Below, in pieces: positions 1 to 8,421 of a stretch of DNA of 64,000 nt. The notes beneath the pieces were generated by a model. That model ran no database searches, was not told where the DNA came from, and saw nothing but the letters and a program-made list of their open reading frames with translations. Made by a program: the position numbers and the translations under genes. The stretch comes from Cystobacter ferrugineus. Lineage in GTDB: Bacteria > Myxococcota > Myxococcia > Myxococcales > Myxococcaceae. Numbering within the stretch: the stretch's first letter is position 1; every line of letters begins with the position of its first letter. The stretch covers positions 285,174-349,173 of the forward strand of contig NZ_MPIN01000004.1 of assembly GCF_001887355.1 (NCBI RefSeq), given 5' to 3'.

Positions 1-2
1 CA

Positions 3-2813
3 ACCCCCGGCTGGCTCCGCAGACTGAGGGTCTCGCTCGGGCTGTCTCGCGCCGGGTTGCTGGTGCTGGTGGACCACGCCCGCCCCGAGCGACTGGGGGA
101 GTTGGTGCGGGCATTGCTCCCCATCGCCCCGGAGCTGGAAGTCCACACCAAGGCCCAGCAGCTCGTGGAGACCTGTCCCGGCTCGACGCTGGTGCTGATT
201 CCGCGCGCGGAGGACGCTGACTGGCTGAACCTCAACCGGCCCCTCTTCTCCTCGCGTGCGCTACGCGTGGTGCTGTTCTGCACGCGTGAGGTGTCCGTGG
301 CACTGTCACGAGGCGCCGTGGACTTCCTCGACTGGGTCTCGCTCCGGCTGGAGTGTCCCGCAGGGCCGCCCCCATATGCGGTGGCGGGACTCCGCCGTGC
401 ACTGGCAGCCCGGGTACCCGGCATCGTCTGGACAGGAGGCGACCTGGAAGCGAGCTTCGCGGCGGCGAGGCCACACCGGGTGCTACGGAAGATCAGTGCG
501 GCGCTGCCGTACTCGGAACTCGTCGCAGAGGCCAGGGCTGGTAGCCCTAGTGAGTGGCTCGCGTGGACGGATGTGGATGGAGACTTTCGACTCCGGCGGG
601 TACGCTGGGCGCTGGCCGAGGCGAGGCGTCGGACACGAACGCTCCTGGTCAAACCGGCTGTGCAATCCCCGGGTTGGTGGGAGGTCCATGGCCAGGTCGC
701 AGAGCCAGGAGAAGCCTACGAGGGATTGAGGAGAGCCGGAGCCAAGCAACCGGGCCGACTCGCTGCGCTGGTGGACTTGGAGCCCGAAGCCATCCAATTG
801 ATAGGCAGGCTCCTGAAACAAGGTGTCGACGAGCGCTCCTTGGAGGAGGAAATCTTAAAAAAGACAGATCCAGGAGCGCTCATTGGGAAGCTGGCCATTG
901 AGCAAGCCTTCATAAAAGACAAACAGCTAGTCAGGGGAAGCGCACCTCCACCTTCGATGCGAGCATTGGGATTGGATCTCGGCCAAATGCGGTCACTCCA
1001 ACGGGCCGAGATCGAAACCATTGAACATCGATTGAGCAATGGAGAACAGATCAACGCCGAGGATGCTGGGTGGTGGTGCGCATGGACCAGCGCACTTGCA
1101 AATCCCAATTGGCTGAAGAACTTCGAAGAACGAGGCGAAGCCGCAGAAGTGATACTTCGGCATCTGCCGCGAATGGGTTTGGCGTGGAAAGCCGTGACCT
1201 CCATTGCCCTTTCCACAGGCGACATAGAGACGGCTCAAGCCTGGGCTGAATATGCGGTGAATGACGATCCAACAGATTGGAAACTACTCGTCAGAGTGCT
1301 TGGCGCACAGGGGAAATTCAGTGAGGTCGAATCACTGCTTCGTCATCAACTTACCGATCATGAGCAGGAAGCCGACACGACTCGTTCGTGGATTCTTCAT
1401 GAACTAGGCCATGCTCTCTACCAACAAGGCCGCTACAAGGACGCAGAGGAATATCTACGCCAAACTCTTGCGCTCATGGAACAGACAGTTGGCACGCAGC
1501 AAATAGACTACAGCGCCGCACTCAACCTATTGGCCATGGTACTCGAAAAACAAGGCCAACACGCCGAGTCCGAAAACCTGCTGCGCAGGTCTCTTGCTGT
1601 AAGCGAGAAGATATTCGGCACACAACATCCCGACCATGGTACGGCTCTTCACGGACTGGCCATCTCACTAGGCAAACAGGGCCGCTACGCCGAGGCAGAA
1701 AACCTGCTGCGGCAATCTCTCAATATTGACGAGCAATCTCTCGGCACTCACCATCCTAATTATCGCGCATCACTTCACGAACTGGCTGGCGTGCTAGAAA
1801 GACAGGGCCGCTATACCGAAGCAGAGGAGCTACTGCGCAGGTCGCTCAGCCTGAACAAGCCACCCACAAACAACGCCCCTCATATCCCTGCATCTCTTCA
1901 TTCCCTGGCTGTCGTTCTCGCAAAACAGGGCCGCTACAATGAGGCTGAGACTCTACTACGCCAATCCCTCACACTGTCAGAACAATCACTTGGAACACAA
2001 CATCCAAATTATGGCGCTTCGCTCCGTGAACTAGCTGTCGTGATAGAGCAACAGGGGCGGACTGCGGAGGCAGAGGACTTGTTGCGTCAATCGCTCAGTA
2101 TCCTAGAGAAGTCACTTGGCTCTCAGCACTCCGACTATGCCGCTGCGCTTCACGAACTGGCCGTAGTACTCGAGCAACAGGGACGTTACCCTGAAGCAGA
2201 AAAGCTACTGCGACAAACCCTTACGATTATCGGCCGCACACTTGGTCCAAAACACCCATTTTATGGCTCCGCCCTTCACACTTTATCCTCGCTCCTTGTA
2301 AAACAAGGTCTCTATTCCGAAGCGGAAGAACTGTTGAAACAATCTCTTGAAATCAAGCAGCAAGCTCTCGGCATCGAACATCCTGACTATGCCGCTTCGC
2401 TCAGCCAAATGGCCATGGTAATCGGAAGCCAAGGCCGTTACAGTGAAGCAGAGAAACTTCTGCGCCAATCTCTTATGATCGATGAACAGGCGCTAGGCCC
2501 TCGGCATCCCCAGCTCTGCGCTCCGCTAGCGAACCTTGGTTTCAACCTGACGCTGCAGGGGCGTCCACAGGAAGGGGAACCGTTCCTGTTGCGTTCCGTG
2601 GACATCGCTCAAGAAGCCTGGGGGTTACACCACTTTGAGACTGCACAAGGACTCAACTTGCTGGCACGAACCCAGGCCGCATTGAAGAAGCCCGAAGCCG
2701 TCACGACAGCCCGACAGGCCATGGAGGCTCTGCGCCATACATTGGGAGAAGAGCACCCCATCACGAAGAATGCACTCCCTGCACTGCGCCGTATCATCGC
2801 GGACGGCGAATGA
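3..2813 (+). CDS. TPR repeat protein, 5' end outside the window
   Basis: The frame is open all the way to the left edge: sensible residues (PGWLRRLRVSLGLSRAG) precede the first possible start, a TTG at 57, so the gene very probably begins upstream of the window. The first ~290 residues form an uncharacterised domain that I recognise only as recurring in front of TPR arrays in myxobacteria. From about codon 440 (position ~1390) there are roughly ten 42-residue kinesin-light-chain-type TPRs, recognisable by 'QGRYxEAExLLRQSL' and 'LGxxHPxYxxxL'. No signal peptide or membrane segment is seen in the visible part, so a cytoplasmic scaffold for protein-protein contacts is the reasonable inference. 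The repeat half is visibly less GC-rich than the N-terminal half and than its neighbours. The TGA is at 2811-2813. Partners and substrate are unknown. Confidence 0.85.
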   Translation, partial: TPGWLRRLRVSLGLSRAGLLVLVDHARPERLGELVRALLPIAPELEVHTKAQQLVETCPGSTLVLIPRAEDADWLNLNRPLFSSRALRVVLFCTREVSVALSRGAVDFLDWVSLRLECPAGPPPYAVAGLRRALAARVPGIVWTGGDLEASFAAARPHRVLRKISAALPYSELVAEARAGSPSEWLAWTDVDGDFRLRRVRWALAEARRRTRTLLVKPAVQSPGWWEVHGQVAEPGEAYEGLRRAGAKQPGRLAALVDLEPEAIQLIGRLLKQGVDERSLEEEILKKTDPGALIGKLAIEQAFIKDKQLVRGSAPPPSMRALGLDLGQMRSLQRAEIETIEHRLSNGEQINAEDAGWWCAWTSALANPNWLKNFEERGEAAEVILRHLPRMGLAWKAVTSIALSTGDIETAQAWAEYAVNDDPTDWKLLVRVLGAQGKFSEVESLLRHQLTDHEQEADTTRSWILHELGHALYQQGRYKDAEEYLRQTLALMEQTVGTQQIDYSAALNLLAMVLEKQGQHAESENLLRRSLAVSEKIFGTQHPDHGTALHGLAISLGKQGRYAEAENLLRQSLNIDEQSLGTHHPNYRASLHELAGVLERQGRYTEAEELLRRSLSLNKPPTNNAPHIPASLHSLAVVLAKQGRYNEAETLLRQSLTLSEQSLGTQHPNYGASLRELAVVIEQQGRTAEAEDLLRQSLSILEKSLGSQHSDYAAALHELAVVLEQQGRYPEAEKLLRQTLTIIGRTLGPKHPFYGSALHTLSSLLVKQGLYSEAEELLKQSLEIKQQALGIEHPDYAASLSQMAMVIGSQGRYSEAEKLLRQSLMIDEQALGPRHPQLCAPLANLGFNLTLQGRPQEGEPFLLRSVDIAQEAWGLHHFETAQGLNLLARTQAALKKPEAVTTARQAMEALRHTLGEEHPITKNALPALRRIIADGE

Positions 2814-2871
2814 GCCAGTTCTCGACGCCGACAGTGCGACTCACTCGCTCGAAGGGGCCAAGGGGGCCTCC

Positions 2872-3228
2872 CCCCCTCCTTCTTGTTGAAGACCCGCTTG
2901 AGCAAGGCGCATGCACCCACGGCGAGCAGGACGATGGCGTTCTTGCCGGCCACGAACACGCCCAGGATGACATTCCAGCGCTTGGCGAAGAAGCCCACCT
3001 TCACCAGCTTGGCGGCCCCCACGCCTACGAGCACTGAGTCGGCGAGGCCATATTCGGCCATTTTGGCGGTGCCATCCTGGAGGTTCTCGTAGCGCGCGCC
3101 CGGGTTGAATCGGTGTTCGCGAGCAGCTTCGACACGTGCGGCTTGCTGTCCTCGATGCCAGCCGGATCCACCACGAGCTTTGTGGAGTGGCTCGTCCACG
3201 AAGAGGAAGCGACGACGTCCGGCGCGAT
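2872..3228 (-). pseudogene. Remnant of a DUF2167 membrane protein, frameshifted
   Basis: Two minus-strand frames together spell the C-terminal third of a DUF2167 family protein. The frame ending near 3109 gives 'KLVVDPAGIEDSKPHVSKLL'. A second frame, offset by one base, continues from about 3115 with 'FNPGARYENLQDG', 'KMAEYGLADSVLVGVGAAKL' and the hydrophobic end 'VFVAGKNAIVLLAVG' followed by 'LLKRVFNKKE'. Those blocks are in the order expected for the family, whose C-terminus is a lysine-flanked membrane helix. The N-terminal two thirds are not found upstream, and the second frame runs on past the expected end into the 3' end of the upstream TPR gene. This is therefore a truncated, frameshifted relic rather than a working gene. 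The frameshift lies near 3108-3118. Confidence 0.7.
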
Positions 3229-3439
3229 GGAACTCCGTGTCCACCCCACAGGAGGGAGATGATTTCGCAAATCAATCTCAGGATCTCCGCCCGTGTCAAG
3301 CCCGATCGGCCGAGACACTCGAATATTCCAATACCAGTCACTGCTGTGGAGCGGGCCCCCACACCATCTCACCGTCCATTCCCAGGCCCTGAGAAAGGAA
3401 AAGACAGACTTCCGGGTCAAATCCGTTGACATGTCTCGG

Positions 3440-3451
3440 TGGCACGTGCCA
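3440..3451. promoter_or_regulatory. 12-bp perfect palindrome upstream of the oxidoreductase operon
   Basis: TGGCACGTGCCA is its own reverse complement and lies 88 bp before the start codon at 3540. A TTGACA hexamer is at 3426-3431, but no convincing -10 box follows at 16-18 bp. The palindrome is a plausible dimer-binding site for a regulator of the operon, but the sequence alone does not show which. Apart from this site and the inverted repeat at 3461-3479, nothing is recognisable in 3229-3539. Confidence 0.35.
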
Positions 3452-3460
3452 GCCTTTACA

Positions 3461-3479
3461 TCGTCTCGAACGGAGACGA
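3461..3479. promoter_or_regulatory. Inverted repeat (7-bp arms, 5-nt loop) in the operon leader
   Basis: TCGTCTC at 3461-3467 and GAGACGA at 3473-3479 are perfect inverted arms around a 5-nt spacer, 60 bp before the start codon. It may be an operator half-site pair or an mRNA hairpin in the leader. There is no direct evidence for either. Confidence 0.3.
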
Positions 3480-3539
3480 CGAGGGGCCCCCCGGCATCGA
3501 GACGTTTCACACGATGCCCCTCGAGAAGACGACACCACC

Positions 3540-5114
3540 ATGGATTACCTCATCATCGGCGCTGGCCCGGCGGGGCTGCAATTGGGCTATCTGCTCGCCA
3601 AGTCGGGCCGGAGCTTCCGCATCCTCGAGGCGGGCTCCTCCGCGGGTACGTTCTTCAAGACCTATCCGCGCCACCGCACGCTCATCTCCAGCAACAAGGT
3701 CTACAACGGGACGAGCGACCCCGAGCTCAACCTGCGCATGGACTGGAACTCGATCCTGTCCGATGACCCGGAGCTCCTGTTCACCAAATACACGGACCGC
3801 TACTTCCCGCCCGCCGACGTGCTCGTGAAGTACTTGAGTGACTACGCGAGCAAGAACCAGTTGCCCATCGAGTACGACACCCGCGTCTCCCGCGTCAGCC
3901 GCACCCCGGACGGCGGCTTCCGCGTCGAGACCCAGCAGGGACGCACCTTCGAGGCGAAGCGGCTCATCGCCGCCACGGGCGTCACCCAGCACAACATCCC
4001 CCCCATCCCCGGCATCGAGCACGCGGAGCTCTACGGGGAGGTGTCCGTGGACCCCAAGGACTTCATCAACAAGCGCGTGCTCATCATCGGCAAGGGCAAC
4101 TCCGCCTTCGAGACCGCCGACAACCTCATCCCCACCGCCGCCGTCATCCACGTCGCGGGCCCGTCCTCCGTCCGCATGGCGTGGCGCACCCACTACGTGG
4201 GCCACCTGCGCGCGGTGAACAACAACTTCCTGGACACCTACCAGCTCAAGTCCCAGAACGCCGTGCTGGACGGCAACATCCAGCGCATCGAGAAGCAGGA
4301 CAACGGCTTCGTCGTCACCCTGAGCTTCTCGCGCGCCAACGAGGTCACGAAGGACCTGCGCTACGACCGCATCATCCTCTGCACGGGCTTCCGCTTCGAC
4401 GCGTCCATCTTCGACGAGAGCTGCCGGCCCGAGCTGGTCATCCGCGACCGCTTCCCCAACCAGACCGCAGAGTGGGAGTCCACCAACGTCCCGGGCCTGC
4501 ACTTCGCGGGCACCATCGGCCAGGTGCGCGACTTCAAGAAGTCCACCGGCGGCTTCATCCACGGCTTCCGCTACAGCGTGCGCGCCCTGCACCGCATCCT
4601 CGAGCGCAAGTACCACGGCGCCGAGTGGCCCCATCAGACGCCCCCGGCCACGCCCGACGCACTCATGGAGGCGGTGCTCGCCCGCGTCAACCGCAGCTCC
4701 GGCCTCTGGCAGCAGTTCTCCTTCCTCGCCGACTCCATCCTCATCGGTGAGGGCGGTCAGGCGAAGTACCTCGAGGAGGTGCCGCTCGCCTACACCCAGG
4801 ACAGCTCGTTCGGCGACACCCCGTGCCACTTCACCGTCAGCCTCGAGTACGGCCCGGGCCACGCGGACGTGGATCCCTTCGACGTCGAGGTGGGCCGCAT
4901 CGCCCAGAACGATGCCATGCGCTCCGGCGAGGGCCGCTACCTGCACCCCGTGGTGCGCTGCTACCACAAGCGCGAGCTCGTGGCGACGCACCACGTGACC
5001 GAGAACCTCGAGAACGACTGGACGAGCGAGACCGTCCACCGCGCCCCCCTGCGCGCCTTCTTCGAGCGGGAACTCGCCCGGGCCGCCGAGAAGAACAACC
5101 GGCCCGCGGCCTGA
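3540..5114 (+). CDS. FOXRED2-like FAD/NAD(P)-dependent oxidoreductase
   Basis: A 524-residue flavoprotein. I start it at ATG 3540, because the residues upstream in the same frame are low-complexity and the FAD-binding strand begins immediately (MDYLIIGAGPAGLQ, GxGPAG at 7-12). The next block, 'YPRHRTLISSNK' and 'LRMDWNSILSDDPELLF', is a close match to the vertebrate ER flavoprotein FOXRED2 and its bacterial relatives. A second Rossmann motif 'VLIIGKGNSAFE' is near 181-191 and should bind NAD(P)H. The last ~110 residues form an extra domain, also found in FOXRED2. The family resembles flavin monooxygenases, but the bacterial substrates are not known. It is the first gene of a five-gene run, 21 bp before the FMN oxidase. 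No strong ribosome-binding site is seen. Confidence 0.9.
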   Translation: MDYLIIGAGPAGLQLGYLLAKSGRSFRILEAGSSAGTFFKTYPRHRTLISSNKVYNGTSDPELNLRMDWNSILSDDPELLFTKYTDRYFPPADVLVKYLSDYASKNQLPIEYDTRVSRVSRTPDGGFRVETQQGRTFEAKRLIAATGVTQHNIPPIPGIEHAELYGEVSVDPKDFINKRVLIIGKGNSAFETADNLIPTAAVIHVAGPSSVRMAWRTHYVGHLRAVNNNFLDTYQLKSQNAVLDGNIQRIEKQDNGFVVTLSFSRANEVTKDLRYDRIILCTGFRFDASIFDESCRPELVIRDRFPNQTAEWESTNVPGLHFAGTIGQVRDFKKSTGGFIHGFRYSVRALHRILERKYHGAEWPHQTPPATPDALMEAVLARVNRSSGLWQQFSFLADSILIGEGGQAKYLEEVPLAYTQDSSFGDTPCHFTVSLEYGPGHADVDPFDVEVGRIAQNDAMRSGEGRYLHPVVRCYHKRELVATHHVTENLENDWTSETVHRAPLRAFFERELARAAEKNNRPAA

Positions 5115-5135
5115 GCACGCACGGAGCCCGTCGCG

Positions 5136-6215
5136 ATGAAGGCCCTCTCCCTGCGGGAACTCGAGGCCGCGGCCCGCGCCCTCCTCGAGCCCGGTATCCA
5201 TGATCTCTTCGCGGGGGGCTCCGATGACGAGGTGTCGCTCCGGGCGAACGAGGACGCGTTCGCCCGGGTCGGCCTCGTGCCGCGGGTGCTCCGCGGACGG
5301 GGCGCCCCCCGGCTCGACACCGAGCTGCTCGGCTGCCGCGCCTCCATGCCCATCGTCCTCGCCCCCACCGCCTTCCACCGGCTGGCCCACCCGGAGGGCG
5401 AGCGGGCCACGGCCCGGGCCGCCGCGGCCGCGGGCGCCATCTACACCGTGAGCATGGCGTCCACCACCGCCATCGAGGACATCGCCCAGGCGGGCGGTCC
5501 CCTGTGGTTCCAGCTCTACCTCCAGCCCGACCGCGGCTTCACCGAGGCGCTCGTGCGGCGCGTGGAGGCGGCGGGCTGCAAGGCCCTCGTCGTCACCGTC
5601 GACTCGCCCGTGTTCGGCCGCCGCGAGCGCGACCTGCGCAACGGCTTCATGGATCTACCGGCCGGCATGTGCTGCGAGAACATGCGCCCGCTCGGCCCCA
5701 ACTGCGAGCGGGGCCCGGCGCGCTCCATCGCGTTCTCCCCCACCCTCTCCTGGGCGGACGTGGACTGGTTGCGCGAGCTCACCTCGCTGCCCATCGCCCT
5801 CAAGGGCGTGCTGCACCCGGAGGACGCGAAGCGGGCCCTGGACAGCGGCGTCGACGCGCTCTTCGTCTCCAACCACGGAGGCCGGCAGCTCGACACCGTC
5901 CCCGCCCCCCTCGAGCTGCTTCCACCCATCGCCGACGCCGTCGGGGACCGGCTTCCCCTGGTGCTCGATGGAGGGGTGCGGCGCGGCACGGATGCCCTCA
6001 AGGCCTTCGCCCTCGGCGCCCGCGCCGTCGCCATCGGCCGCCCCGTGCTCTGGGGACTCGCGGTGGGCGGCGAGGCCGGGGTGGCCCATGTCCTCACGAT
6101 GTTGCGCTCGGAGCTCGAGCGCGCCCTGGCCCTGTGCGGTTGCGGCTCGGCCGACGACGCCAGCCCCGAACTGCTGCACTTCTCACGATGGGAGCCCCGA
6201 TGGCGAACCTCCTGA
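5136..6215 (+). CDS. FMN-dependent 2-hydroxy-acid oxidase/dehydrogenase
   Basis: 359 residues, the normal length for the glycolate oxidase/lactate oxidase/mandelate dehydrogenase family. These TIM-barrel FMN enzymes oxidise a 2-hydroxy acid to the 2-oxo acid. The active-site block 'SNHGGRQLD' carries the catalytic histidine at residue 247 with the arginine that binds the substrate carboxylate. 'PIVLAPTAFHRLAHPEGE' near the N-terminus and 'LVLDGGVRRGTDALKAFALG' near the end are the FMN/phosphate-binding regions. There is no signal peptide or membrane segment, so it should be cytosolic and probably oxidase-like. It lies 21 bp after the flavoprotein gene, and its 3' end overlaps the P450 gene, so the two are likely cotranslated. 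The substrate cannot be read from the sequence. Confidence 0.93.
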   Translation: MKALSLRELEAAARALLEPGIHDLFAGGSDDEVSLRANEDAFARVGLVPRVLRGRGAPRLDTELLGCRASMPIVLAPTAFHRLAHPEGERATARAAAAAGAIYTVSMASTTAIEDIAQAGGPLWFQLYLQPDRGFTEALVRRVEAAGCKALVVTVDSPVFGRRERDLRNGFMDLPAGMCCENMRPLGPNCERGPARSIAFSPTLSWADVDWLRELTSLPIALKGVLHPEDAKRALDSGVDALFVSNHGGRQLDTVPAPLELLPPIADAVGDRLPLVLDGGVRRGTDALKAFALGARAVAIGRPVLWGLAVGGEAGVAHVLTMLRSELERALALCGCGSADDASPELLHFSRWEPRWRTS

Positions 6216-7597
6216 CGTCCCGCCTGCCCGCCGCGATCATCGGGCTGCGCACGCGCATCTTCACGCGCATCAACGGCGAGGAAGGCATCCCCGTCCCCAG
6301 CGAGCGCATCGACGTGTCGCGCTTCAAGGAGCTGTACTCGCACCCCGCCGCCAACGGCCGGAGCGAGGGCGCGGGCCTGTCCGACCTCTTCTGGTACTGG
6401 CTGTCCCCTGGCGCCGAGCTGCACCAGGAGCACCTCGAGCCCGGTGAGCGCTACGAGGAGGTCGCCCGGGTGACGAAGCGCATCCTCGCGCTGCCGAGGA
6501 AGAGCGCGGAGGAGCGCGCGGCCCGGTGCGCCGCGCGCGTGCTCGACGAGCAGGGCTTCCAGAAGCCCACGAGCGTGCGCCTGCGCGACCTGATGATGCC
6601 CATCTGGGCCGAGTTCTATTACGAGGTCGTCTTCGGCGAGCCGTGCCCGCGCGAGGCGCGCGAGCTCATCGTGGGCAACGCGGACGACGTCGTCACCTCG
6701 CTCAAGGGCTCGAGCCTGCGCCACATGCGCCGGCGCCTGCGGCTCACGCGCTATCTGCGCGGACGGCTCGAGGCGGGCCACGTCGCGCACGAGTTGCCCT
6801 CCTGGATGTCCCTCGAACAGCGGGCGCTCTACCTGCAAGGCGTCTACTTCAACACCGCCGTGGTGCAGATGTCCGAGGCCATGGCCCACCTGCTGCTCTT
6901 CCTCGCGCAGGACCCGGGCGTCCAGGAGCGGCTCGCGGACACCCTGGAGGACGATCGCTACCTGGACCGGATCATCACCGAGTCCCTCCGGGTCCATCCC
7001 CTCTTCGGCATCGCCCACCGCATCACCACCGACGACATCGCGCTCGAAGGCGTGCCCCCCATCCCCAAGGGCTCGGTCCTCTGTTTCAACTATCAGGCCT
7101 ACCACCACGCGGGCTTCGAGGACCCGGGCCGCTTCGATCCGGATCGCTGGCTGAAGCAGTCCACGAAGGACGTGAACTACATGCCCTTCGGGGCCCCGGC
7201 GAACCGGCCCTGCCCCGCGCAGGCCATCGCCCTCGTCACCATGCGGGCCGTGGCACGAGAGACGATCCGGCGCTTCCGGGCCTTCTCGACGGCGACCCAC
7301 ACCCGCTCGCTGCCCCACCGCGGGCCGTGCGTGCTGGAGCCGAGGAACAAGCCCCCCGAGCCCCGCGCGCGCGAGCGCCTCCTCGCGGCCATGAGCGCCC
7401 GCGAGCCGTGGGAGGACGTCGGGCGAAGCGTCCTGCAGCTCGTCCTGGGCACGTACATGGTCCTCGACGCGCGCCGCCTGAAGCTGTGCCAGCGCTACTT
7501 CGAGGCGGAGCACAAGGCCGCGCCCCCCAGCGCCCAACCCTCCGGGTGTCCCTTCTCCAGGGTCCGCCCCCCCTTGAACGAAAAACGGAGTGCATGA
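6200..7597 (+). CDS. Cytochrome P450 with atypical I-helix and heme loop
   Basis: 465 residues from ATG 6200, chosen because GGAG sits six bases upstream; an in-frame ATG at 6188 is the alternative. The ExxR motif of the K helix is E261-S-L-R264, followed by 'FDPDRWL'. The cysteine-ligand loop reads F330-G-A-P-A-N-R336-P-C338-P-A340. C338 is the heme thiolate, but the glycine usual two residues after it is alanine. Where the oxygen-activating I helix should be, the text is 'QGVYFNTAVVQMSE', without the usual (A/G)Gx(D/E)T pair. An ordinary oxygen-dependent monooxygenase is therefore not certain, and a peroxide-using or rearranging enzyme is possible. No partner ferredoxin gene is nearby. The start overlaps the end of the FMN oxidase by 16 bp, and the TGA overlaps the next start. 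Confidence 0.9.
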   Translation: MANLLTSRLPAAIIGLRTRIFTRINGEEGIPVPSERIDVSRFKELYSHPAANGRSEGAGLSDLFWYWLSPGAELHQEHLEPGERYEEVARVTKRILALPRKSAEERAARCAARVLDEQGFQKPTSVRLRDLMMPIWAEFYYEVVFGEPCPREARELIVGNADDVVTSLKGSSLRHMRRRLRLTRYLRGRLEAGHVAHELPSWMSLEQRALYLQGVYFNTAVVQMSEAMAHLLLFLAQDPGVQERLADTLEDDRYLDRIITESLRVHPLFGIAHRITTDDIALEGVPPIPKGSVLCFNYQAYHHAGFEDPGRFDPDRWLKQSTKDVNYMPFGAPANRPCPAQAIALVTMRAVARETIRRFRAFSTATHTRSLPHRGPCVLEPRNKPPEPRARERLLAAMSAREPWEDVGRSVLQLVLGTYMVLDARRLKLCQRYFEAEHKAAPPSAQPSGCPFSRVRPPLNEKRSA

Positions 7598-8421
7598 TGG
7601 AACGTCCCACGGATTCAGAGCTGATGAAGGCGTGCGTGGCCCGGATGGGCTCACGCCTCGAGCCGGCGGAGGAGAGCGCGCTGCGCCACTGGTGGGCACG
7701 AGAGCACGGACACCGGAGCGCCTTCGCGCACACGCTCCTCGCGCTCCCCGAGTCCCAGTGGGCAGCCGCCGTCCTCCAGCACCCGGCGGCCCGCCACCCC
7801 TGGTATGGCCGGCTGGCCCACGAGGTGAGCGTGCGCGAGTACGCGGCGTTCCTCCTGGAGAACGCCGCCTACCCCTCCTTCCTCCCGCTCGTGCGGCGCA
7901 CGCTCGACCTGCCGCTCACCGACACCGCGCGCGCCGCCATCGTCCGCAACATCGAGGACGAGCAGGTGCCCGTCCCCCACGCCGACCTGATGCGGCGGCT
8001 GTTCCTCGCGGTGAAGGCGAAGGCCAGCCCAGAGCTCCCGCTCGCGACGTACCCGAGCCTCGTCGATCGCTGCCTCGTCCTCTATTACGGCTACTACCTC
8101 GAGCCCTGGAACCTCATCGGCTCGCTCTTCGCGACCGAGGCCATCGCCCATTACCGGCTCGAGCACATGGGCAAGGGGCTCGAGCGCCTGGGCTTCGCGG
8201 CCGCCGACATGGAGTTCATCAGCGTCCACCTCGCCTGCGACGACGACCACGCCCGCGACTGGGGCGACAACGTCATCGAGGAGAGCGTGCGGCGCGATCC
8301 GCGCGTGCGCGTGACCATCGCGGAAGGGATCGCCGCGGCCCTCGAGACGTCCGCGCACTACTTCGACGACCTGTGCCTCCGGGCCACCCGCCCGGACTTC
8401 TCCTTCGAGGTGCACCCATGA
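7597..8421 (+). CDS. Heme-oxygenase-like diiron oxidase (iron-containing redox enzyme family)
   Basis: A 274-residue all-helical protein. Start ATG 7597 has GGAG at 7587-7590; an adjacent in-frame ATG at 7594 is equally usable. The metal-ligand pattern of the CADD/UndA-type superfamily is visible: E120 or E122 with H128, then E181 in 'FATEAIAHY', then H211-x3-D215-x2-H218 in 'VHLACDDDHARDW'. The last block matches the H-x3-D-x2-H signature exactly. Members bind two irons and use O2 for N-oxygenation, C-C cleavage or decarboxylative desaturation, often in small natural-product clusters. It overlaps the P450 stop codon and its own stop overlaps the antiporter start (ATGA), so the three are probably translationally coupled. 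The reaction is unknown. Confidence 0.85.
   Translation: MERPTDSELMKACVARMGSRLEPAEESALRHWWAREHGHRSAFAHTLLALPESQWAAAVLQHPAARHPWYGRLAHEVSVREYAAFLLENAAYPSFLPLVRRTLDLPLTDTARAAIVRNIEDEQVPVPHADLMRRLFLAVKAKASPELPLATYPSLVDRCLVLYYGYYLEPWNLIGSLFATEAIAHYRLEHMGKGLERLGFAAADMEFISVHLACDDDHARDWGDNVIEESVRRDPRVRVTIAEGIAAALETSAHYFDDLCLRATRPDFSFEVHP

Noticed and set aside
3426..3539. Start of the FOXRED2-like gene at 3426
   Set aside because: The extra 38 residues precede the FAD-binding strand, which in this family is at the very N-terminus, and they overlap the palindromes.
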